Source of the DNA: UBA6183 sp943372215
Lineage (GTDB): Bacteria; Bacteroidota; Bacteroidia; UKL13-3
DNA length: 64,000 nucleotides
NCBI GenBank assembly: GCA_943372215.1
Contig: CALRXU020000010.1
Coordinates: forward strand, 1 to 64,000
Direction: 5' to 3'
Below are positions 8,260 through 20,300 of this stretch, piece by piece (position 1 is the stretch's first letter; every line of letters starts with the position of its first letter). The notes under the pieces are model-generated. The model worked only from the letters and a program-made list of their open reading frames with translations. It was not told where the DNA came from and searched no databases. The translations under genes were made by a program, and so were the position numbers.

Positions 8260-11037
8260 ATGAAAAAAGCATTACTATTTTTATTCTTGATTCCTTTTGT
8301 AGCTGTTGGTCAGGCATTGCTACCTACCTTTTGGAATTTTTCGACTCCTGGGATTTCAACACCACCAGCTGGGTGGACAACAGGATTAGGTACCAATGGA
8401 AATTTAACCTACTCTGGTGCGGCTAACTCAGTGGGTGGAGACAATATCTCTTGTCGTTTTGATGCTACTGGAGAGTTCTTAACCATTTGGGTAGCAGATA
8501 AACCTGGGCAATTGAGTTATTGGATAAAGGGTACTGGCATTTCCCCAAATCCTTCTTTCACAGGTGTTTTTAGTGTTCAGGAATCAGCGGATGGCAACAG
8601 TTGGAATAATTTGCGGGCCTTAACAACCATGACAGGCACGATGACACGTTATGTGGAAAATCCGGCAGCTACTACTAGGTATTTGCGCTTTTTTTATTCA
8701 ACCAAAGAAACTGGAAGTAATGTGGCTTTAGATAGTGTGGTTATTAAATCGCCACCAGTGCCACCATTATTACTATCGGTAAAACAAAGTACAAGCACAC
8801 TAATTAGCGGCAATACTTTTGTAAGTGGAAACGCAGCCAAAACATTGTTTACTATTCAAAATAATGGAACAGGGGTTAACCTAAAAATTGATAGTATAAA
8901 ATTAAGTGGTACGCATGCAGGAGATTTTACTTTGGGAGCTTTTGATAGCACCACCAATTTTGGAGGAGGAACGGATACGTTTTCTCTCTACTTTAATCCT
9001 GGAGCAAGTGGCTCTCGTTTTGGGCAGTTAAAAATATATACCAGCGATACTGAGCGCAGTCCGTTTGAAATTAATTTATATGCCATTGGCGGGCAATTTG
9101 CTTCTTTACCTGCAAACCAAGTACCTAATATTGTCATTAATAACCAAAGGTCGTTTGCGTTTAATGTTTCTATTGGTAAGGCCGTTGGTGCTGAAAAATA
9201 CCTGGTACTTAGAAAGCAGGGTGGTAACCTAACCGAAGTGCCAGTAAACGGGGTAACCTATAAACGAGGTGATTATATTGGAAATGCACAAGTGGCTTAC
9301 GTTGGAACGGATACAGCTACCTTTAAGCCCAATTATATCTTAGCAAACACAGTTTATTCTTTTGTTGCATTTGCATTTAATGGCCCAAGTGGGTATGAAA
9401 ATTACCTTACCGCAAGCCCTGCAACAGCAAGTTTAAGCACTCCTAACGGACAGCCTGGAAATTATTACAGCACCATTAATCCATCATCAAACACCTTTAT
9501 TACAGATTTAAATGCAAAAATCCGGCAAGTGGATACCATTTTTTACAGCAGCTATGCTCCGGTTGTGGTTAATAATTACTTAGCTAGGGATACCAGCGAT
9601 GGCAAAAAGGTGGTAAACTGTGTTTATACCAACATTGCCTATGTGTATGAAGATCCTTTTTTATGGTGGACGGGACAAGGCGGAAATCCAGCCACCCTAA
9701 CTAGAGAACATACCTTTGCACAAAGTTGGATGCCAACTAATACGGGAGGCAATTGGCCAAACGGTGCAAATGGCCGGGAGTATTCTGAATACAATGATTT
9801 GCATAATTTATTCCCTGCGCATCAAACTAATGCGAATGCCAGAAGAAGTAATAATCCTTTTGGTATTGTAGCCAATGCAACATATACCTCTCCAACAGGT
9901 CAGGGTAAATTGGGTACTGATGTTACCTCTAAAATTGTGTATGAGCCTAAAGATGATCAAAAAGGGGATTTAGCACGTGCCTTATTTTATATGTTGGTTC
10001 GTTTTAATGGCATAAACAGTGTACAATGGAGGTTGCCTGCTGGACAAGATATTAATTTGTTGTTACAATGGCACCAGCAAGACCCGCCAAGTAATTTGGA
10101 GATAGCCCGCAATGATTTTATTGCCAGTACACAAAAAAACCGAAATCCATTTATTGATAACCCAACTTGGGTTAATAGGATTAACTTTAGCAATATGACT
10201 TACATTCCTGATTTAACCACACCAACCATTAACATTACGGCACCGTCAACGGGAGCTAACTGGGTTGTTGGGCGTTCTTACCCCATCACATGGACTAGTC
10301 AAAATGTAGATACGGTGTTGGTTCAATATCAGGCAAACGGCACTGAACCATTTTCAACTATTGTAACATTGCCTGCATCTTTAGGAAGGTTTGAGACTTA
10401 TTTATCTATTGAACCAACCACTGCTGCCCGTTACCGTATTGTAAGCAAAAGCAACCCAAGTGTAATGTCTACCTCAGGTGTGTTCAACATGGTGCAATCA
10501 ACCATTAATGTGTCAACTCCGGTTTCAAATGCACAATGGTATACGGATAGTACTTATACCATTAAATGGAATAAAACATTTACCGATTCTGTGATGGTTT
10601 ATTTTAACTATGATGTAAGCGGCTCTCCAACTCAAGAGGTTATTGGACAATACAGGGTTATTGATAGTTTGGTTTATAAGGTTCCAACCACACTTATTGC
10701 AAATGGATATCTGCTGGTAAAAGAGTTTGCTACAAATAAGCTGCCATGGACATTTGCTTATGATAGTATTCCATTAACCATAAAGAAATATACTGGAATT
10801 AAAGAGCAAGCAGACCTCAATAATTTGGTGCAAGTATATCCTATCCCAAGTAATGGGTTCATTCAGGTTGAGTCTGGCAATAGGGCCAATGTTACGGACA
10901 TTGAGGTTTATGATATGGCAGGAAAATTGGTGTTGCATACAAATAGCCATCAAATCACTATTCCCTCAAAAGGATTGTACTTATTAAAGGTAAACACCAA
11001 CTTGGGAAGCGCTTACAAAAGAGTAGTTATTCAATAA
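8260..11037 (+). CDS. Secreted endonuclease I-family nuclease with T9SS C-terminal sorting domain
   Basis: From the ATG at 8260 the protein is 925 residues with a clear signal peptide (MKKALLFLFLIPFVAVGQA); the in-frame ATG at 8206 would bury it behind 18 residues. The order of parts is: a sandwich domain, a Hydin/ASPM-like domain around 210-290, an endonuclease I domain near residues 420-650, a Kre9/Knh1-like Ig domain (TITAPSTGANWVVGRSYPIT), and a T9SS type A sorting tail (VYPIPSNGFIQVES to the end). The nuclease signature is TREHTFAQSW followed by NDLHNLFPAHQTNANARRS, the His-metal-type site of the NucM/EndA group. It should cut extracellular DNA, for nutrition or biofilm turnover. It is the first of two plus-strand T9SS genes and ends at a strong terminator. 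Confidence 0.88.
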   Translation: MKKALLFLFLIPFVAVGQALLPTFWNFSTPGISTPPAGWTTGLGTNGNLTYSGAANSVGGDNISCRFDATGEFLTIWVADKPGQLSYWIKGTGISPNPSFTGVFSVQESADGNSWNNLRALTTMTGTMTRYVENPAATTRYLRFFYSTKETGSNVALDSVVIKSPPVPPLLLSVKQSTSTLISGNTFVSGNAAKTLFTIQNNGTGVNLKIDSIKLSGTHAGDFTLGAFDSTTNFGGGTDTFSLYFNPGASGSRFGQLKIYTSDTERSPFEINLYAIGGQFASLPANQVPNIVINNQRSFAFNVSIGKAVGAEKYLVLRKQGGNLTEVPVNGVTYKRGDYIGNAQVAYVGTDTATFKPNYILANTVYSFVAFAFNGPSGYENYLTASPATASLSTPNGQPGNYYSTINPSSNTFITDLNAKIRQVDTIFYSSYAPVVVNNYLARDTSDGKKVVNCVYTNIAYVYEDPFLWWTGQGGNPATLTREHTFAQSWMPTNTGGNWPNGANGREYSEYNDLHNLFPAHQTNANARRSNNPFGIVANATYTSPTGQGKLGTDVTSKIVYEPKDDQKGDLARALFYMLVRFNGINSVQWRLPAGQDINLLLQWHQQDPPSNLEIARNDFIASTQKNRNPFIDNPTWVNRINFSNMTYIPDLTTPTINITAPSTGANWVVGRSYPITWTSQNVDTVLVQYQANGTEPFSTIVTLPASLGRFETYLSIEPTTAARYRIVSKSNPSVMSTSGVFNMVQSTINVSTPVSNAQWYTDSTYTIKWNKTFTDSVMVYFNYDVSGSPTQEVIGQYRVIDSLVYKVPTTLIANGYLLVKEFATNKLPWTFAYDSIPLTIKKYTGIKEQADLNNLVQVYPIPSNGFIQVESGNRANVTDIEVYDMAGKLVLHTNSHQITIPSKGLYLLKVNTNLGSAYKRVVIQ

Positions 11038-11060
11038 GGTAGCTAAAAAGTCAATTAAAA

Positions 11061-11095
11061 AAACGCATGGTACACTACCATGCGTTTTTTTTTTA
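11061..11095 (+). terminator. Rho-independent terminator after the nuclease gene
   Basis: A 12-bp perfect stem (AAACGCATGGTA at 11061-11072 with TACCATGCGTTT at 11076-11087) closes a 3-nt loop and runs into a T tract ending near 11094. It sits 23 bp after the stop codon at 11037. Confidence 0.93.
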
Positions 11096-11327
11096 ACAGT
11101 TTCCTAACAACGGGTGCAAAAACCGAGCATTTAACTCCAAGTAGCCCATTAAAATGTTGTTAAAAAGGGAGGTGACAAAAAAGTTGCGGCCGCTCATACC
11201 CCAAACAAGCCATTAATTTCATTTTAACCAACCAAGAAGAAAGCAATAAAAAAACAGACTTGCATTATTAATTTTTTTTATAAAGTTTAGTAAGTCCAAA
11301 ACATTAAGTAAATTTTAAATAATCTAT

Positions 11328-14300
11328 ATGGAAAAACAATTACTCGCAACTAAAACTTACAACAATTCAATGAGGGCAATAACAACATTGCTGCTTATTG
11401 CAATTGGGTTCTTAAATGTCCAGGCACAAAGTGGTGCTGGGTGTTATTCATTTACTGCGGCTACCGGTACTTTTACCAGTATTGCATCAACAGGCACGCA
11501 AATTACTTTCGCTAATAGTGATGATGCCTTTTCGCCTAGTGCTATCCCTATTGGTTTTAGCTTTATTTATGGTGGAGCCAGTTTCAGTTCATGTTTTCCA
11601 AACACCAATGGATTTCTTTCATTTAACAGCAATGCACCATTGGCTACCGCAGCTAACTCAAGAACTACGGTGTTGAACACCGTTGATGCGAATATGTATC
11701 CTTTAATTGCGGCTTACAAAGCAGATTTACAGGGCTCAACTGTAAATGGTTTCTACCGCACTACAGGTACTGCTCCCAACAGGGTATTTACTGTTGAGTT
11801 AACTGATTGGGGTGTGTTTGTTTTTGCCACCCCTTCAAGCTTTCATCTACAAATCCGTTTGTTTGAGGGAAGTAACCTTATAGAGCTTGCTTATGCTCAG
11901 CTTAGTGGAACTCAACAATCTGCTTCGGGTATTGGCTTGGCCATGACCAATACTGACTTTTTGGGTTTAAATAACACCTCAGTAGCTCCAGTAGCATCAA
12001 CAGCAACAGCAACTGCTGCCGCGGGTAGGCCTGCAACTGGGCAAATTTATCGCTTTACTCCTCCAGGCCAACAAGCATTTGACTCTACTACTGCCATTCA
12101 ACAAACATTTGGTGCTCCTCAAGGTGGTACCAACTTACCTGTGCTTGCTATACCTGTATTTACAGCATCTGCTGGTTGTGGTTTTGGTGCAACGGCTACC
12201 GTATTTAATTTTAATACAAATGGCACAACCAACACGGCAAACTTGTTAAACGCAAAACTCTATTATACTGGATCAAGTCCTGTTTTTTCAGCAGCAAGCC
12301 AATTTGGTGCTACGGTAAATAACCCCAATGGAAATTTTAGTTTTACTAGCAGTCAATCTATGAGTGCAGGTGTAAACTTTTTTTGGTTAACGTATGATAT
12401 TACCTCTAATGCTCCTAATGGAAATTTATTGGATGCGGAATATTTAAATGCAACCATTAGGGACACTGTTCGCACGCCTTTGGTTACTACTCCTGCAGGT
12501 GCAAGACCGGTTGAGGCACCGCTAAATGGCACTTATAATGTGGGTGTGGGTGGAAATTACGCTACGGTAACCGCGGCTGTTAACGCGTTAACAGCATTGG
12601 GTATGAGTGGGCCAGTTACATTTAGGTTAACAGATACTCTTTACAACTCGGCTTTGGGCGAGGCATTTCCAATTAATATTGCTAATGTTGCGGGCTCTGG
12701 TACACCAAACAGAAGAATTACCATTAAGCCTGCATTTGGCAATGTGGCAACCATAAGAAGTAACAATGGAGTAACCTCTATTTTTAATATTGATAATGTA
12801 AAATATGTTACCATTGATGGAAGGGATACCACGTTTGCTACCACCAAAAGTTTAACATTGGAAAACCCAACAAATACCACAACGGCTAGTGTGGTAAGGT
12901 ATTTGAATGATGCCATTGGAGGGGTATTAACCTTTACCAATATCAGAAGTGCAAACACCAACAACACCATTTTTACCATACCTGTTATAGGAGCTGTTTC
13001 TATCTTGGGAACAAACAGGCCTATCCCTTTTGGTAACGACAGTATAAGAATTAGCAACAACTTTTTTAGCAGGGCTAATGGTTTACCGTTTGGTATGGGA
13101 GTTACTAGCGATGGTCAATCGTTGGTGGCACAAAACAACAACATCACCATTGACTCAAATGATTTTAATGGAGCCGTTAGCAATAGCATTGCCATAACAG
13201 GTAATAACACGGGCAACGGTGATAATTTTAGTATTCGTAACAACAACATTTTTGATACTGCGGTTACCAATACCACCAATGCAATTGTTGGGATTAATTT
13301 TGTACCAGGCTCGGCATCAAATGGTAATATTATTGCCTATAATAATATAGGAGGCAATCAGCCATTGGCTGTTGCCGGTACCAACAGGTGGGTATTTGCC
13401 ACAACCAATACCGGAAGTTTTCAGGGTATTATCAGCAGTACAGGTGCAACAACGGGCGCTATAGTGAGGAGTAACCGGGTTGCCAATTTTAATATCTTAA
13501 ACACCACTGCGTTTGTTCAGTTTATTGGCATCAATGTACAAGGAGGTGTAACGTTAATTGATAGCAATACCGTAGGTAATGTTGCTGATACCAATAATAT
13601 CAGGGTGGGTTACACCTCTACACATAATGGTATTTTGGTAAGTTTCCCTGCACAAGATATTACCATTAGGGCCAATACTGTAGCCAACATAAATGCATTT
13701 ACCGCAAGTACAAGTACATTTTTGCGTGGTATTAATTATGGCGGTTCAAACAATGTGGCCTTAATTGAAAATAATCTGGTGAAATCTCTTAGTACCAATT
13801 CCACTTCTGCGGGTACTACCTCAGGGTCTGCTTTAATTGGGATATTGGTGTCAGGTAGTTCAAACAGCCAAACCACGCGTAATAATATTGTGGGTGGTCC
13901 GCTTGCCAGTGATTCTTTGTCATGTTACAATGTTTCTGGTGGCAGGGTAATGGGTATGGCTTTCTCCAGTGGTATAAATACGGTAACAGGTAACAGTGTT
14001 AGCAATTTAATATCGCGTTCAACAACTGCTACCGCAGGTGGTGCCTCTTCGCAAGTTGTGGGTATTAACCATACGGTATTTACCAATGGCCAGTTGTTTG
14101 CCAATAATACTATCAGCAATTTAAGAAGTTTTGGGGTGGCTTCTACAGGTATGTGCGGTATATTAATAACCAGTTCAGGTGGTGGAACCATTAATAACAA
14201 CACCATTAGTGATTTATGGAGTGCCAGCAACAATATATCAACGGGTACTGCGGCTGCTATTGTGGGTATTAACATGGCTAGTTCATCTATATTGAATATT

Positions 14301-17300
14301 ACCAATAACACCATATTTAATGCTGATGCTGCAACTTCTGCTTCAACCAGTGTGGTAGGTATAGCCTCATCAAGTGCAACCCAAAACACCATCACTGGAA
14401 ATATCATACGCAATTTGCGTAGCAATGGTACCAATACCACCCAAACCTTGGTGGGTATTAATTATACGGGAAGTGGCTTAAACATGGTTATTGAAGACAA
14501 CACGGTACATACGCTAAATGCATATAACACCAGTGCTGCTACTCCTGGGGTACAAGGGATAAACACCACTATTTCAGGAACTATTACAGGTAATAATTCT
14601 TCGGTTTCAAGAAACAGGGTGCATAGTTTTGGTGCTGATTTGGTGCAAACTTCAGCGGTTAACTATACTGGTATAGTGCATACAGGAAATGCGGTGTTGG
14701 CTAATAATACGGTTGGTATTGGCAGGGATAGTTCAGGAGTACAAAACTCTAGGGGAGGTACATTCAGGGGCATACAGGTTGCAAGTTCGGGTACTTCTCA
14801 AACCAGGGTTTACCACAACACCGTGGTGGTTGATGCCAGACCTAGAGTAAATGCGAACAATAGCTTTGCATTGGAATTAACAGGGGTGAATACCTTACCA
14901 GGGTTTACAGATGTGAGAAATAATATTTTAGTAAATACCTCAGTGAATGATAGTGTGGCTACAGGAAATCATTTTGTAACTTCAGTTCCTTTAACGTATA
15001 CCAGCAATCTAGTAATGGGTTATAACTTGTACCAAGCTGGTGTAAGTGCCAACTCGTTTGTAGGGCGCAGGGGCGCAAATAATTATGCCATCATGGATTC
15101 GTTAAAAGCAAATTATCAAGTTGAAGGAACCTCAAATGTTGCGGCCATTAATTTTGTAAATACTACGGGTGGTGCAGGCGCTTTTGATTTAAGGTTAACT
15201 TCTCCAACGCCTGCTGAGGGTGGTGGTGATGCAAGCGTTGCATCATTGGTTACAGTGGATATTGATAATGCATTAAGAAGCTCAAACACGCCTGTGGATA
15301 TTGGGGCTGATGCAGGTAACTTTACTTTGAGTGCTGATGTGGTACCTCCTTCAATTGTTTATACAAGATTAACCAACGGCCCGTCAGTAAACAGAACATT
15401 TACTGCAGTGATAGCTGACCGTTATGGCGTTTCAACTACAGATGCTCCAAGAGTTTATTTTAGCAAAAACAATGGCACTTGGTTTTCATCTCCTGGAACT
15501 TTAACAGCAGGTAACAACACAAATGGAACATGGACATTTACTATTAATGGTGCCACTTTAGGCGGGGTAAGCGTAAATGATGTGATTGCTTATTTTGTAA
15601 TTGCAAAAGACTCTTTGGGTAACAATACTAATGCTGAACCTAATTATGCTGGTGCTTCATTAACGAGTCCTTCTGTTTTTCCAACCATTCCGGCTCAATA
15701 CACTATTACTGATCCTATTGCTACAACGGTTACTGTTCCTGGTACTTATCCAACATTAACAGGTGCAGGTGGTGCTTTTGAAGCCATCAACAACAGTTTA
15801 TTGGTAGGTAACACCACCATTGAAATTACAGGTAATGTTACTGAGCCTGGAACGGTGCAATTAAACCAATGGAATGAGTCAGGTGCTGGAGGATATACAT
15901 TAACCATTCGCCCTCAAACATCCGCACAGGTTATTGTGTCTGGAACATTGGCCAATGCAAACGGATTGATTCGCTTAAACAATTCAGGCAGGGTGAAAAT
16001 CTTAGGTTGGGCTGCAACTGGTACCATCGCTGATACCAGCTTAATTATCCGTGCAAGTTCAACATCAACACCTGCTCTAGGCATTATTAATGGTGGAGGC
16101 AATGACTCTATTATGGGTGTGATTTTAGAAAGCAGAACAACAAGCAATGGTGTGATTAACTTGCAGGGTTCAACAACATTAGGGGTAACCAATGTGTTGT
16201 TTGAGGGCAATCACATTCGCCAAGATTTAACCAGTCCTGCAACGGCTTTACCAACAACGGCATTGTTTGCTACTGGTACTGCTCCTTTCTTTAATGCAAA
16301 TATTCGTATCATTGGCAACCAGTTTTATAACTTTACCACAACAGGTATCAATGCTTCAACTGCAAATGGTGGTAATTGGCTCATTAACAACAACCACTTT
16401 TACTACAATGCCACAGCAACCTTAGCCACTTCGCCTACTTATATCAATATGCAACCAGGAGGCACAAGTAATGACAATGTGATTAATGGCAATTGGATGG
16501 GTGGTCGTGCTGTATTTGCTGGAGGAAGCCGTTTAATCACAAGTGCAGCATTTACTCCAATTGTTCTTTCTACTGGTTTAACTACGGGTACAACTGTAAC
16601 CAATAATGTGATTGCCAATATTAGCGCAGCAACGGGCTTTACAGGTATAAGTGTAGCTGGAACTTCTGCTGCGTATAATGTTTCAGGCAATAGAATTGGC
16701 TCAGTAGATTCTACGACTTCGGTATTGGCTAATGGGGCTTACCGTTTTACAGGCATTAACTCAACTGCTACTGGTAATGTTACTTTTATTAATGATAGTG
16801 TATTAACGATTTTTAGCACTGGTGCAACTGCAGCAGCAGGTATTGTGGGTATAAATGTGACAAGTGGTTCCAGCAATGTAACCAATATCAGCAATAACTT
16901 GGTAAGAGGTTTATTTGCAAACAGTGCAATTAACACATCTACAACTACAGCTGCATCTGTTATTGGAATTTGTTTGCAATCATTCAGTTTAAACCAAACC
17001 GTATCTAATAACCGCGTGCAAACGTTATCGAATATATCAGTTGCCGGACATAGCATGTATGGCATCTTAATTACTAATGGTGTAAATACGGTAAATAATA
17101 ATGTGGTGTATGGCATGGTGTCGCGTACAACAAGTGTAAGCAATGCGAGTACAATAACACCTATTCAAGGCATATCCATGACATCAAGTACCTCGGGTAA
17201 TCAAGTAATTACCAATAATACTGTTGATAGTATTTATTATACGGGTACTGCTGGTGTGCAAATGTTTGGTATTATGCCAGGCAATACGTTTGGTGCTGGT

Positions 17301-20300
17301 CCGTTTGTAATTACCGGAAACACGGTTAAAAATTTAAACTCAACCACCACATCAGTAGTTACCAACGCAGGTGCAGGTATTGTGGGTATGTTTTTTAACA
17401 ATACAGGTGCTGCAAACGTAAACCTTTCGGGCAACAACATCAGTTTATTGCATCATAATAATCCTACTGCTGCAACATCTGTTATTGGGTTGGTTTATGC
17501 TAGTAGTACAGCACTGGTAGGTAATAACAGTTTTGTAAACGGTAACTTTATTCACAGTTTCCGTTCAGCAAGTACAGCTGCAACAACAACATTTACAGGA
17601 ATTCTAAACACCAATGGTTTTACAACCTTTACCAATAATATGGTGAGGTTGGGAATAGATTCAGGGGCCAATTTATTTATATCTCCTAGGCAAGTTAACG
17701 GTATTGTGCAAGTTGCAGGCACTCAAAACAGGTATTACCACAATACTATTTATTTGGCAGGAAGTCCAGTTTCAGGAGCAAGCAACACCATTGGGTTTAA
17801 TGCTCAAGCACAAATTATCAGTGGTCAACAAAATGATTTCAGAAACAACATTATTGTGAATGCCGTAAATGATACAATGACTGCAACCGGATTAAACTTT
17901 GCTGTGGTGTTGCAAGATTCTCTTCGCCATACCTTTAATTATAACTTATACCATACTCCAGGTAATGGTGGTTTCACGGGCAGAATTATTGCATCAAACA
18001 ACAACTACAGGTTGTTAGAGGATTCTATCAGAAGTTGGAAGGCGGTTACTGGTTTGGATATAGCCAGTGCAAATGGAGATCCAATATTCACAGCTAATGC
18101 GAATGGTGTTGCTGATGTAGCGAGTCTGGCTGTTGATGGTTCAAATAATATAGAAAGAAGTGGAGACCCTTCGTTGACATCAGTTACCACAGATTTTTAT
18201 GGCAATTTAAGGGCTAGCAACTCACCAAGTGATATTGGGGCGCATGCTGGTAATTTTAACTTGGTTAGTGATTTATTTCCGCCAGTAATTACGTTAACTC
18301 CTTTAGCCAATACAGGTAATACAACAGCACAACGTAGTTTGGTTAATGTATCTATTACTGATAATGCTGGTATACCAATGGCTGGTGCTAACCGTCCACG
18401 CCTTTACTTTAGTAAAGATGGTGTAACTTGGTTAAGCAGTGTGGCCAGCTCAATAACTGGAAGTGCGAATAATGCAACTGCATCATTTGTGCTTGACCAA
18501 TTGTTATTGGCACCACTTGCAGTAACTGATACGGTACGTTATTTTGTGGTTGCGCAGGATAATGCCAGCAATACCATTTCAAATGCGCCTTTTGCTGTAG
18601 CAACTGATGTAAACAATATTACAAACAATCCTACTTCTCCTTATCGCTACCAGTTTTTACCTGTAATTGCTGCCAACAGTGTGTTTCAGGTGGGTAACGG
18701 ACAAACCTATACTACTTTAACTGGTGCAGGAGGATTTTTCGAGTTTGTAAATTCACGCACTTTGGGTGGTAGTATTACTGCTGAAATCACCTCAGATATT
18801 TCGGAGCCTGGAACAACGGCTTTGAATGAGTTTGCAGAAGATGGTTCAGGAGGATATACGTTAACCATTCGTCCTACATCGGGTACTTCTTCGCCATGGT
18901 TATTATCTGGATCTACATCTGGTGCAATGGTGGTGATTAATGGAGCGGATAGAGTTAAATTGAATGGAGTACCAACAGGAGGTGCGAACACACAAAAAAT
19001 GTTACGCTTCAGAAATAATGGAACTGGTCCAGTTGTTCAAATCCAAAATGGAGCTGTGGGTTGTAGGGTAAATAATGTGCTTGTTGAGGGTGGAAGCAAT
19101 ACCACGACTTCGGGAGCATTAACCATTATTACCAATGCAGGTACTGTACCTTGTTCTTTTGATACCATTAGTGGATGTGTTATTGGAAATAACCCAACGT
19201 TAACCTTCCCGAACGGTATAGCAGCTTTTGGATTTTATGCCCAAGGTTCGCCTGGTGTATTTAACCACAGCTGTGTATTTACCAATAATGAGGTATATAA
19301 TTATAGCAACTCAGGTGCAGTAACTGATTTAAATACCGGTGATAACTGGCAATTTACCAATAACAGCTTTTATAATAATCTTCCTATTTCAGTTACTACA
19401 GGCCAACTAGTTGGTTTGAACCTAGTGCCTAATCAAAATGGAAGTGGCTTTATTATTACGGGTAATTTTATGGGAGGAACTGCAGCTAACGCTGGTGGAA
19501 CGCCATGGTTACATACAGGTAGTACACAATTTATTGGTTTAAGGTATTCAGGAGGTGTTGGAGCGAATGCCATTATCAGAAACAATACCATACAAAACAT
19601 TAATTTTAATGTTCCAGCGTTTTCCCAATTTACCGGAATAAACGTATTGGGTGGTAATGCCATAATTGGAGGAACACCTGCTCAGGGTAATTTAATAGGT
19701 AGTTTAACCAACGCCAACAGTATTATATACAATGGCTTTAGTGGTGGTTTCGGTATTTCATTAACAGGTGCCAATACCATGGCTGTCTCGGGTAATACAG
19801 TGAGCGGATTGTTAATAGGTACGCCATCACAAAGTGGAACCTTTACGGGAATTAGTGTTACCAATGGTAATTTGGTAGAATGTACCAATAATACAGTTGG
19901 TAGTACTACATTGGCCAATTCAATCAATAATGTAGGGTCAGGTCAAACCAATGGTATTGTGCTTGGTCCACCAGCTAACTTGGTAGCAAGTTATACCGCA
20001 ACCAACAATACGGTTTCTAATATGATTGCCTCGGGCAACCAGTCAAGTGTTGCCTTAAGAGGTATTGTGTTGCAAAACGGAGCCAATCCAACGTTAACAA
20101 ATAACACCGTATCTAATTTAACCACAAACAGTGGAAACGTGTCTACTTCATTCTCTAATGCATTAATGGGCATTTTCGTGAGTGTAGGGTCGGCAACAAT
20201 ACCAACTGTAAACAACAATACGGTTACCGCCTTACGTGCCTTGGGAACTACAGGAGGAGTGAACGTTACAGGAATTTCCTTAAATGCTGGTCAAGGTGCT

